Assembly (NCBI GenBank): GCA_009760855.2
Contig: WPIO01000177.1
Coordinates: 454,501-518,500 of the forward strand
Reading direction: 5' to 3'
Source: Cristatella mucedo
Taxonomy: Eukaryota > Bryozoa > Phylactolaemata > Cristatellidae
Length of the DNA: 64,000 nt
Shown here piece after piece: positions 49,801 to 62,536 of this stretch. Positions within the stretch are counted from its first letter, which is position 1. Each line of letters begins with the position of its first letter. Made by a program: the position numbers and the translations under genes. Below the pieces are notes generated by a model. It was not told where the DNA came from. It ran no database searches and saw only the letters and a program-made list of their open reading frames with translations.

Positions 49801-52800
49801 AATCTTCCTAATGCCTCGACCATTTAATATCAGTTCCTCAAGTTGTGGCGACCCCCAACCATAAGATTATTTTCGTAGCTACTCTACTTCATGCCCGTCA
49901 TACGATGCATGTTTTCCAATGGTCTTAGGCGACCTGTGTGAAAGGGTCGTTCGACCCTCAAAGGGGTCTCGACCCACAGGTTGAGAACCGCTGCTTGAGT
50001 ACAAGAATGAAGGTATATGCGCTGTTGCAATTGACAACGTAGGATTACTTTTCAATTTAAAACCAAAACACACAAGCACAATAAGGCCTCCGTCCGAGAG
50101 AAACATGATGAAATTTTGGGTCTTTTGACCTAAAAAATAATTACGTAAAGGCGTGGTACAGTCACAATTAAGGATCGGGCGATGTTCGGGATCGGTGATT
50201 CGAGGTTGATATCTAGTCATCGTTGCTAGCCGGGTTTAGAGACTCATGTCGATCAATGGCAATTACAATCTGTGCTCTTAGTGTCACTTCCGCGGTGCAT
50301 ACTCGAGAACAGGGCCCTGTTTAGGGAGTTTAGCTTTAAACATCACAATATTGACGTCTTTCTTCTATTTCTTTAGTAAACAAACTCAAGAGTTGTTCGT
50401 TATTTGCTATTCCAAGTTCCTATACATCTTCATGATATATTCGAGATTATGCTTTGAGCATAGAAATAAAATCTGCCTGGCCAGTTTTGCCTGTGACAAG
50501 ATGGTTAAACTTGTAGCCATAGTTAAATGCGATGGCTGATCTCTGGAAGCTTTCACAATATGCAATGAGCAATAGCACGGGCTTTTTTTAACGTAAGCCT
50601 TTCTAACCGAGACGCTACATAGACTCACAATGCTGTACCTTTTAAATCTTGTGGTGCATCCTTGGCTGGAGATTTCACAAATTTACTCGGAGAGGGGAGT
50701 ACAAAACAAGAACAGTGATCGACATCTGCCTCTAAACACAGCCAGCTTAGATGACGATACATTTCTTGTTTTCGGCACACTTGTGTGCCTGCATAAGACT
50801 CTCACTGATCCAGAATATCCCCTGCTTGCTCTGCGCTATCGGATTCCCTGGGCCTAACACCGGTGTAGGGCTTAAGGAGCCATAGTTTTCCGGCTTTTCC
50901 TGCATGGAGGACACACACATTGCCTGCTCACTTTGATTTAAAGCTAGAGAAGTACTATTCCAGGCTTCATTTGGGGCTTGTGCCTTTAAATTTTGCAACA
51001 ATCCGTCACTTGGTGCTAATCTGTGGTGTGGCACCACTTACGACCAGACTTGTGTAGTGTTATAAATGCAGCGGCCTCTGCACGAAGTCCTCGGACCACG
51101 TGTGTACACGGCACTGAGTACACGGCGATGATAGCCGTGCTGGTCTCTACCGACATATGACAAATACTGGCAAAGTTAGCCTCTCGAAGTGCGGCTAGCG
51201 ACTGGCATATGCTGCCTTGATACATGAAGGTAAGCCGACTATGATAGAGCACGGCAGCTTTAAAGAGAGGACCTTGATATATAACAAGTCTGTGTCCTTG
51301 GTGAACAACAGCCTGTCACAGTCACAGAGGGTTGCAGCTGTCCAGCACCGGCCTTAGCATGTAACTCACTTGAAAGCCCAAAGAACAGCTGACTGACTAA
51401 TACCCGATTTTAGCTTTTTATGCCGCCTAACTGTAGATTATGGCTTAGCTACTTCCAAATCATTTTAATTTAGGAGCCGCAAATAACATCTAGGTCGTCA
51501 CAATCGGGCCGGGTTCAGGTCATCAGCACTTCACTTGGCTGGAAGCACGCGAGTACTTTTAGCTTCAGCTCTTTTTCAATCAATACCTGAACCGACCTCA
51601 AAACTAAAGCACGATTAAGTGTACACGACACAGGAAGGGGGCCATCATTCATGTACTGTTGCACAATTGATTGCGCCTTATCATCATGTTCATCCCTGGC
51701 ATCGTTTTGCCAATCCAGTCTTGTCTGCCTTATATTCAGTTAGATAGTCTGTGGGCAGGTGTGCTGGACAGCATCCAACAAATCTCTTAGCTGAGCATAC
51801 ACCCACTGGCAGACTGTTGAATGCTGTGAACAATTAATTAAGTCACTGTGAATCAAAGTTCAATCTATTTGCTTTTAAGATAGGTCGATTCAGCCGCCAT
51901 AGCATGGTTGTAACTCCCGCGGCTGGTTGAAATGCAAAGGAATGCTGACCACGGCATTTGCCGATTTGAAATCACAATGTGGCATCGTCATTTGACATAT
52001 AGAATTCTCACCATAGTAGAACAGACACCGTCAACTCTCTTACTGAGTAGTGTAACAGCCTGTCCAACATCAGAGCAACAGTCCGTAACCTCGAAAGTTT
52101 GCACAGTAGCAGTCTTGAAGCAAGTTACAGCAGTCACAGTCACTACAGTGTATTACCAGGCACAGGAAGAACGATCACCCTTTTTTATCGCATCATCAGT
52201 CTGTAGTACCAGAAACCTGCAATTTACAGCAGCAGCCGGTCTCGTGCTTAGCTATAAAATCATAGACTTGGACATCCTAAGCCATAAATAAGATTAACTA
52301 ATTTCAACACGTTGAGCTTCAACCTTGGCCTGTACACGTGATCACCTTTGACATATTCTAGATTAACAGTGGTAAGCCACGCCTGCTGCCGTCATTTGCA
52401 TAATTAAGTTCCAGCTTAGTAGCAGTCTCAGCCTAACTCTCGGCAGACTGGGTGGCCTTGACATTTTAATTTAGATGTCACCAACTTTTGCTTCATGCAG
52501 AAAGTCGTATATACACACTAAGCTGGTGTATAAGCTTATCGGTTTCCCGAGTGCAATTTTTTTTAGATGTGTTTCATCAGAACCTGAGTTCTGTTAATAC
52601 TGTCCTGAGGACTGACCATAGCTAACTTTCATCTTACACGTGCAATCCCCATGTCCGTGATTGTTGAGAGTGAGTGTGTGAATATCTATGCTAATGCTTC
52701 TCGTGCAGTTTTTGCTGTATTAGCCAATTGTGAAGCCCATGGAGGTCTGAGTTGCTCCAATGGTGGTGCCCAGCAAGCTAGTCCTGCGAGCTAGTATTCC

Positions 52801-55800
52801 TGTTGCAGCGCTTGCCTACAGATTCCTTCGGTTGTTTCGTTGCTCCCCTTGCTGCCTTTTGGTTCATAACTTACACGATTGCCGTTTTTTTTAGTGCCAT
52901 GCCCTTGTTTTTGGCCACTCTCCCTCGTTTTGAAATTGCTGAATCCCAGTTTTTTTAAGGGCTTGGTCGACACGGCCGTGAAAACGAGCCGCAGTGGCTA
53001 CCTGCAGCGCTGCATCATCAAGCATCTGGAAGGCGTCATGGTCTCCTACGACTTGACCGTCAGGGACAGTGACTCCAGCATCATTCAGGTTGAGACAAAA
53101 ATCTGCATTCTTGTCGTTGACATGCTGCCGATGTGTGTGCGTGTGTATGTGCATCCGTGTAAACAGTAGTATGCGTACCTTGCTTGCATCATCTGATAGC
53201 TTTAGCCTCGATCGGTATGAATTCCATTCCTGCTAGAGTATCACCGGAGCAACTTCGGGTGGCTGTAAACTCGACGAAGCACTTGCCGCTGGCCTATGTT
53301 CCGGTTGCCTGGTCTTGGCATTTTGTCATCCTCGGGTGTAATCCAGTATGCCCACATAGCCCATAGAACCATTGAATGTGTGTGCGCAGGGGTGTTTGTT
53401 TAGGTACGTGCAGGAGTGCTGGCAATGTGCCTGCATGGACTTATGCCTCTATTTTGTCTCTTAGTTCCAGTACGGTGAAGATGGCTTAGAAATTGGCAAG
53501 ACACAGTTTCTCAAGGAGAAGCAGTTTCCTTTCTTGATCGAGAATCAGACCGTTGTGTTACGTGATGACGAACTAGATCAAGTGAAGAATGCAATGGATC
53601 TGAAGAAAGCAGCAAAGCACATCAAAAAGGTGGGTGTGCATGCCTGCAGTCTCGGCTGGGGCAACGACGGTGTGGTGGTTGGGGTGCCAATGGCCATCTG
53701 CAGCAACAGACGGCAGCCGTGCGAGCTCGCTGCCCAAGCCGCCGGCTTGTTGACGGCTTCCGAGACGATGCCGCGGTGCCTTCATTCTAGGTGAGCCGCT
53801 CGAAAAGGAAGGGGCGACCATGCGGCAGCAGGCAGGCGTTTCCATTTTTAATCTACAACAACAGCGAGTGGCCGCAGACACTGGCAGCAGTGCAGCCTAT
53901 CGCCGACGGCCACCGGGCTGCCGATGCACAGAAGGTTATCTCGGCCTACAGGAGCCTGGGCGATGACGAGATCAGCAGGTGCGCACTCACTCCCAACCCC
54001 CCCCCTTTCTCTGGCCCTTGCTACTCGGCTGCTCCGTCAATTCGGTTCAGCCAAGCGCCTGAGCCAGCATTTGTCCGGCCGCACGATCACGCCGTTTGCC
54101 TTGCTGGAGGGGAAGAAGAGACTGCGCTCTTCGTCACCTTGCAAAAATGAGCGCCGATCGACGCCCGTGTATCTCTATTTGTGCCGCGAGCGAGCTCTTC
54201 CGGCACGTCCGGCGCTTCGTCCGATCGTAGCAGCGCGAGTTGCTCTTTTTTCGCCTAGATTGAGCGAGCTATGCCAGCCGGCGGCGCCAGTCATGGCGGC
54301 GTTGAATCCTCTCCGCTACTTCGGCTCCATACCCGAGAAGCTGTCCGACATAGTTGCGAGCTACACCCAGCGCAATCCGCAGAACGTAAGCGTGTGCGCG
54401 CTCGCAGCACCTCCGGCAAGGGGACGGGTGACCTTGAGCTCGGCTCCTGCTCTCTGTGTGCGTGGTGCTCGTGTGTGCTGCTCGTGTGTGCGTGGCGCTC
54501 GGGCGGGCAGTCGCCAGTCGTCCTGCGCACGAGAGCTCCTTCGTGCCAGCGCTTCACCTTCTCTTGCCGCTCGTCGTAGCTGATTGTCACCGAAGACGGT
54601 GAAGCCGCCGTCAGCCGTATCTCAGCGCAGCGGTTTCGTTCTCTGATGAACCTTCGCTGCCTGCGCTCCCTGGTCGAGCCAGGAGAGGCCGTCGGACTGC
54701 TGGCCGCGCAGGTACAGCAGCTGCAGCAGACGACGCTCGGTCGAGAGAGGGGCCGAGGAACGAGAGCGCACTTGCAGAGTGCCGCGTGAGCGCTGGCTGC
54801 GTTCGAGCCTGCCCGCCCTGTCATCGACGTCGTGCCCCTGCTCTGCGCTCTGCTCTGTGTGAGTGTCTGTGGTTTGAGGACGACACGCCTTTGCCTCGTT
54901 GACAGTCCATCGGTGAGCCGTCAACGCAGATGACGCTCAACACGTTCCACTTTGCCGGTCGAGGCGACATGAACGTGACGCTGGGCATCCCTCGACTGCG
55001 AGAGGTGCTCATGGTGGCCAGCGGTAATATCAGGACGCCGACCATGGAGATTCCACTGCGCAATCCTTCGAGCAAGCGCGCCCGTCGTCGCGCTGAAGCC
55101 CTACAGCGGCGTCTCTGTCGCGTCACCCTCAGAGAGGTGAGGCTGAACCCCCCTCCTCCTCCCCCCCCCCCCCCCCCCCCCCCCCCCCCGCCGATGCATC
55201 TGCTGCTGCAATCGAGGCAGAACCAGTGCTTTCGGGTGGTATGCATGGTTGGGCTATTCTAGCCGGTCTGTCTGTCTGCTGCTGCTCAACCCCGATGACA
55301 CGTTTGCGTAATTGAAGGTCATTGTGTTTTTTGTTTCTCGGTTGCAGCGATACGGCAAGTCCCGCATCATGCTCGTGGGTTACTGGCCGCTAGATGGGCT
55401 TTCCCATTCCACAGCTGACGCTGTGTCCCCAGTGCTACACTTGATCCTTTGATCGACCAGAAGTCATCGAAGCTCATTTAGAAAAGGAGACAGATGGCTG
55501 GGCCTTTGATATTTCAAACTAGCCTTTCAGCCATATGAATCACCAGCTGCATTTACCTAATAGCTTTTTCGGTAGCTCTACCAAAATAGATGAGCATGTT
55601 CTCGTTCAAAACGGCAAGAGCGGTTCCATGCGCCAAGTGACGCCGGCGGAGCGTGCTGAACGCTTGTGCTTTCACTTGTATACCTACTCTGTATATGGCT
55701 TGTCCTGTTCTCGGAGCTGCCCTGATTTAGGTTTCGGTATCCTTGACCCAATTGTACATGGTTGCATCTTTTCTAAGACGTTTGTGGCCGGAGGTATGAA

Positions 55801-58800
55801 CTTCAAACAGACGTGCCCTCAGTCTGCTTCAATCCTGCACGATCCTTTCGCTTCGCTGAGAAACGTCGTTGCAGTAACTTCGTTTCTTTGTTTTTGCAGT
55901 AACAACTGTCGGGCCAGGCGTCGGTATTTGCAGGCTAAGATTATTATAAAAACGGTTGGGTTTTGGTCAATGTTCGCGTCGTTTCGGCAATTGGCCATAG
56001 GCTTGGGTAAAATGTCGTCGGTGCATGCAAATTATAGCAGTCAGCTGCTGAAGTCAGCCACGGTGTTAGTCGTTGACTTCTTGCTGGCAAAACTTAGGCA
56101 GTGAAAGCAGGTTTTTGTCTGATGATCTTTTGGTTGCCCTTTTGGAAGTGATTAGCCTGCAGGCTTCTTTTTTAATGCTGCACTGGCTGTAGACGCGAGC
56201 AGTCTTTGTCACCGGACTCGAGTCACCAAAGTAAAGCTTGGTATCCGTGATTTAGCCGTCACTTGATTTGAAGGCGTCTGCCCGACTGAGTTATTATGCC
56301 TAGCTGCAGTATCCGTGTCATGCCATTATGTGCTACCAACGCATTGAATCTCTTTTTGAAACAGGTAATCGAAAGTGTGCAAATCTGGGAATCACTGGAT
56401 GTCATGGGTCCATCAGAGTGAGTACTTTTTCTCACGGGCTGCTTATTTTTAAGCAGTCTTGTCTGCAATTTCTACGCAGTGGGAGGTTGCTTCATACGCT
56501 TGTACAAAAATCGCTGTGTGTAAGACCAGAAGTCTCTTGTTAGCAGCCAATGCAATGGCCACATCACTGGCCTTCCAATTTGATCATGAGCGTATCATGT
56601 GTATAAACTTCTCATCTGATTTTTAATTTCCTCACTTTCCCTACTTCTAGTGATCCGATCTGAAGTATATTCGCTTGATCCGAATCAAACTGCTTTTGAT
56701 TTTTTGTTTTGATAGAAAGCGCTGTCGGAACTTCAAGATTCGATTCAACTTTCTGCCTCAGTCACAGTATAGTGAGCGCTGTGGGCTGACGTCGCAGAAA
56801 CTGCTGCAGTATTTTGAGTCTACGTTTATTGGCAATCTGAGGGAGGCAATGGACATTGCGATCAGAGTGGCTCAGTCGTCCGGGTAAGGACACTGGCGGC
56901 GCTTTCCTTCGTGCCGATCGGTGATCGTACGTGGCGAAGCGTTCTCCGTTGACTGGCCTGGCCGAAGGAGGCCCGTGGCAGCTGCCATATTTTTCTGCCT
57001 TGGGCAGATGCTCGACCTTATTTAATCAAGGCTGTTTGTTCACAGTCGAGCACACGTTTTTTTCAACAAGCTTTTTCCACTCGTCTGCCCCATTTAGACT
57101 TACTAGCACGGCGAAGGTTGCCAAGCGACAGAAAGCAGCCAAGAAGGACACGGAGCAAGTGGCCGATGCAGCCGAGAATGGCGAAGCAGACGACGATGCG
57201 GACGATCAGCACGACGGCGATGCTACGTCAGCAAAGGCTCACGAGCGGCACGCTGAGGAGCGCGACTATGACGGCGAGGAGGAAGAGATGCAGGAGCTCG
57301 CTGTGAATGACGACGCTGACGACATGGCAGACGACGACGCTGACGACGAGGGAATCGTCAGCGACGAAGACAAAGCAGCCACCGACGACGACGGTAAAGT
57401 CGCGCCAAATCGGCCTCGGTCATCTGTTGCCGCTCTTCTGTCTTGTCAGGCTTTGCAGCGAACCTCATACTTTCTCAAAATAGCACTAGGCGAGTGCAGT
57501 GAGCAGCAGGGTTTAGCTTTCGTCGGGGACTCGGTGCTGTGTTCGCTAAGACTCTGCATTGGTTCGCTAAGACTCTGCATTGGCATTTGGAGATCCGTAG
57601 CTGCGTAGCTCTTTGGATTGCTGTGTGGTGCCGAGCTTTGCTGCTTCCTATTGGGTGCTGGGCATCATGTGACCAATATCCGTTGGCTCACTTATCCGGA
57701 TGCAGGCGACGAGGCCAAGAAGCCTGGAGTTTCAGAGCACGGCAAGCATGCACAAACGCCACCTAAGAAAGTATCGCAAGTGGACGTGAAGAGGGTCAAC
57801 GTAAGTACCGCGCAGTTTGCCTGGCTGCTGTGCCTTCACTCCGACATGCCACTGTGGGCCACAGTGCTCATCCTGTGTGCGCAGACTCCTTGAGACGCGA
57901 GTGCATCTGTGCATGCATGAGCATGCGCGTGCACACATGGCTGGTGCACCGCAACTGCGTCTGTAGGTCAGTCGTTCCGTTTTCAAACGAGGTGGCATTT
58001 GCAGGTCACTGTACGTCATGCCTCCTACACATGAAATTGGTCTATAGCGTGCACAAATCAGTGTGTGCCTGGTTCGAAGCTCAGATCAGCATGCTTCTGT
58101 TGGGGTGAGAAGCGTGCTGATGGGGGGGGGGGCTGCTGCTCAGATGTGTGGCAGATCGGCACAGGAAATAAGGTGACCTTGCAGCTGCTACGCCTCGACG
58201 GTGGGACGAACTCCACGATTGCACATTGTCGCCGACACTGCTGCCGAGCTGATGCTTTCACGTGCCTTTTTTTTGGCGAACGATGATGAGAAAAGGAGGT
58301 TTTTGGCTGCCGTTCAAAATCCCACTGCTTCAGCCTTTGGCACCCATGTATGTTCACCTGCCGTGTTTTAGCTATGGGTTGGAAGGCACATTCTAGAGGG
58401 GTGAACAAATGGCACGGTTAAGTCCAAGCGCCTCGGGTCGATCCTAGTCGGGCTGCAGTGCACGATAGCCGATCCCTGCAAGCCCAAGGGAATTGACCAG
58501 GACCTGTACTGCTGCTGCTACTAGCACTGCCTATAGCTGTACTTATACTGCCGAGTGGCCGTTTTTGTGAGCTTGCCTCGCCCAGCCGATACTTCTGGGC
58601 ATGGCCTGCTCACCCGGATGTGGATCACGTACTGGTCACGTGGACACTTGACAGTCGCGCAACTCTCGCTGCTTTTGATCAACATGCCAATGTTAGACTA
58701 GAAAGCAGGTAAATTTTACAGATGAAAAGATGATCAGGACTCTCCCCGTCGGCCGGCCACAATTGCTGGTTGCCTAAGGGTGCTGGCCTGGGATGGGCGC

Positions 58801-61800
58801 GTGTTAGCTGAGCCGAACGTTTGGCTGTCTCTATATGCTAGCTGTAAGTATCGCTCGCCTGCAAGCAGATCCTTTATGATATGATTTGAATTTGCTGCCT
58901 TTTAGGCTGTCATTACCAAGTTTGGCATCCTGCATTATGCCTATGACGCCGAGCAGGAGGAGTGGGCCGAAGTCACCTTTCAGGTGCGTCAAACGCACGC
59001 TCTTCAATGAGCTTTCGTTTCTCGAGCTTCAAAGACCTACCGCATGTTTTCATGTTGTTTATCAAGCATGATACCACTAACCATCCGATCGCGTTTCCTT
59101 TGCAGCACATGTAAAGCGCCTAGAAACAGATTGAGTTCTCTAAGGGCACTTTATCAAGTGTATTAATTATTATTATTATTATTACGACGTGAAAGCACTT
59201 GCCGAGTAGCAAGTCTGCCTATCGACTTTGTTAGCCACTGTCTGCTCGTTAGATGGCAGAGGTTGCATCTACTGCACGTGCTCGCACATCGCTAGCTGCC
59301 GTTGTGTTAATAGACTTGCTCCGAAACATCGTCGTGTCAGCTCTTTCCAAGATTTCTGGGTAACCAGTTAGCCAGTATGGAACTCGGCTCACAGCTGCCT
59401 CACATATTAGAGACAGACTTATGCTATGTGCTTCCGGTGTGCGTGAATCGAAGTTAGCCAAGCCGTGCCGCAAAAGGTGATTGCTAATGTTCTTTCCATT
59501 GTAGGATGGTTGTGTTGTCGTTGCCCTCGAGATGCTTTTAAAATTAATGTGCTCGGTGATGGTCGGTTGCTACCGTGTGCTTACCGAAAGCCGAATAGGC
59601 TCATGAGTGCGCTTCGGGAAAACCCCTAACATAACACCCGCTTAGTCTTTGTGGTTTCGTCGAGTTGCAGACGAATATTCACTAAATTGCAATTAATACC
59701 GACCGAAACCACTTGCTGGACACCACTGGCAGCTCTCCAGCAAGCTCGTAGTCTAAACTTCGTAAACGACGGAACGCTTTTAAGGGATGGCTTAATTTTT
59801 ACTTGTCCGAACCAGACATTCTCAGTGGGCTGAACATCCGTTCTGGCATTAAAGGGCCTCCAGCCTTTCTAATTTGTACCCTTTGCTCTCTGTACCAGCT
59901 TCACTCCTTCGTCTGTGGGCGTTCGCCGACTAGCTTTATCACCTAGTGGCGTCGGATGTTGCCGGAAGCTGGCCTTTGGGAGTGAGGGCGAGCTGGGAGC
60001 CCGAGCTTTGTGCGAGTGTGCAAGCCAGTGTTTGAGTTCTTTGAGCATACACTGTGTACGCATATACATAAGTTTCTGTCATTTGTATAGCACCCTGAGA
60101 GAGCTTATTCTTTATTCATGAGCTTTATGTAAGCCGAAGGGCTCGAGCCGACCACCTTGGTCGTTAAAGGCCAACGCCTTGCCCCTGGGCCAAATCAGGG
60201 CTCAAAAGATCTCAGACTGGGTTGAGTTCAGCGCCATGTCGTATGTTGTGCTTTCTGTGCTCTTGCAGTTTCCGTTGCTTGGCAGCAAGATCGACGTGGG
60301 CACCACCATCCAGAACGTGTCGCGTGTTGCCATCGTCTGTCACGTGCCCGGCATAAGACGCTCGTTTCTCAGCTCTCCGGCCGGCAGCGACAGCCGAAAC
60401 CAAGGTCACCTGTCTCTGCACACCGACGGCGTCAACATAGCGGTACGGGGGGGGGGGGGGGGCTGGGGCCCGAGTTTCTTGGCGCACGCGTCTTTGCAGC
60501 ATCAGCCGTGGCTGCACCTGATCTGCTTCGAAGTACTCGCTGCTGCTGCGGCTTCTTGCCGCGGCCTCTACTCGCGTCCCTCGTGGTCACTGCCTCGCTC
60601 TTATCTTGGCCGCACGCATGAAGCGCTCTCCTGTTACGAAGTCTCGGCGGCAGGTGCAGTTAATTCCCAAACTCCCTCTTGAACGTCTCGATGCTAGCCG
60701 CTGCCGCCGTTGCTATGCTTTTGGTATCGTTTCTTTTTTTTTGAAGGAGATGCTAAAGTACGACGACGTGCTCGATCTCAACCGCCTGTACACCAATGAC
60801 ATTCAGGCGATGCTGCTTAACTACGGGGTCGAAGCTGCCGCTCGAGCCATCATAAAGGTGAGTCGTCCCAGCCAGGGACGTGGCCAAAGATTTTTTTCTC
60901 TCGAAGGGGTCGAACGTTGACCCGCCGATGGCCGTAGGACATGTCATCGAGGTCGCCTACAGTTGAAGCCCTGCGGCTGCTTGCGCACCCGTCATTGGAC
61001 GTAGTGGCAGGACTCTGTGGTACTTTGCTAGAATGATGCACGGAAATGCAAAGCAATCGTGTTCGATGAGCTTTCTGAAATCTAATGTTTTTAAGCAACA
61101 TCTGCTCTCCTGCTGCCGGCTGTGTCACATGCTCTCCAGCCGTCCCGAGCCTCTACTTACACGCTGCTCGCTACCTCAACTGCCTTCCTGACTCAGCAAG
61201 GCTTGTCACTTTCTCTTTGTTGTGTGAGGTGAAGTCGGATGGCTATCGAATGCTTACCGACAGCCACTTGGGCTTTATTTGCGCCATAGAAAATTCTACA
61301 CCCACATAGTCTTGGTGTCTTTGTGAAGTTACAGACGTAGATACATTACATTATATTATAATAGAGAATATCCTGTGAGAATCCGTTTAGTTTCTTATCG
61401 ATCTTTATGACATTGGTGTATATTGTATAATTAGGTAAATTTGATCAGTTTTTCACAGTTTGTTTATTGTTTCACCAAAAACGTTCTTGTCGGCAATAAT
61501 TTTCCCAAAGCTTGTTAAAAAAGCTTTAGCAGTGGTTACGAATTTCTGAGAATTTGTTGTAAGGATTGTGAAAGTAAGTGTGCTAATGCTGAGACATTGC
61601 CTCTTTGAAGTCTTTTGAGTCTCAGCGTGCATGTGGTAGTCATGTGCACGATGCAGGGGAACTATTTCGTCTCTCACTGGAGGCGCGTCGAAGGCGCTAA
61701 ATAACTTGACCTTGCCCCCTTCCTAGCCTTCTGTTTAATATGCAGCTTGCTGATTTCATTTCTGGCCTCGCTTTTACTGCCGAGGTCATCCTCACGCAGT

Positions 61801-62438
61801 CGAAGCGAGCTCCAAGGTGTCCTCGAAAGTAAAGGGGTGGTCGAAACAGTCAGTTCAGAGACGCTGCAAGGCTGTGGCACGAGACCTGGGAAGTTTGTCA
61901 GAAGCTAATGTGGTGCGCACTCCAAGCACTGCTGAATCAATCACTCCTCTATCAAGCTTTGAATCTACAAACTTCCAGTTAAGGGCTGGTTCCTACTGCT
62001 GGCTGGCACATATGTGGCTGGCCTGCCAGGGCGGCATGGAAGGAAGGGCTGCTGCTGCTCACTCTGTAAATCTGTAAATCGCTCCTTGTAAGTCTTGATG
62101 CCTTACAAGCCTTGCCAGTGCTGCAAAGGAGCCGAGCGTGGCAAATTCGGCACAGTACGATTGTGGGGTGCTCGCTTGCAATGCACGGCGAAGAGAACGA
62201 TGAACTGTGATGCCCTCACATACCACATGTGGTGGTAGTGACGACGGCTGTATTGTACGCAGGCGGCCGAGCTTAGATACTGGTGGTCCAAGCCTTCGCG
62301 TGTGTTGTTGCTCCGGTGCACGTAGTGTGGAGAGACAGAGAGAGAGAGACAGACAGAGACAGAGAGAGACAGAGAGAGACAGAGAGACAGACAGAGAGAG
62401 ACAGAGAGACACAGAGGGATGTGGAGAAAGATAGGGAG

Positions 62439-62536
<98 letters not shown>

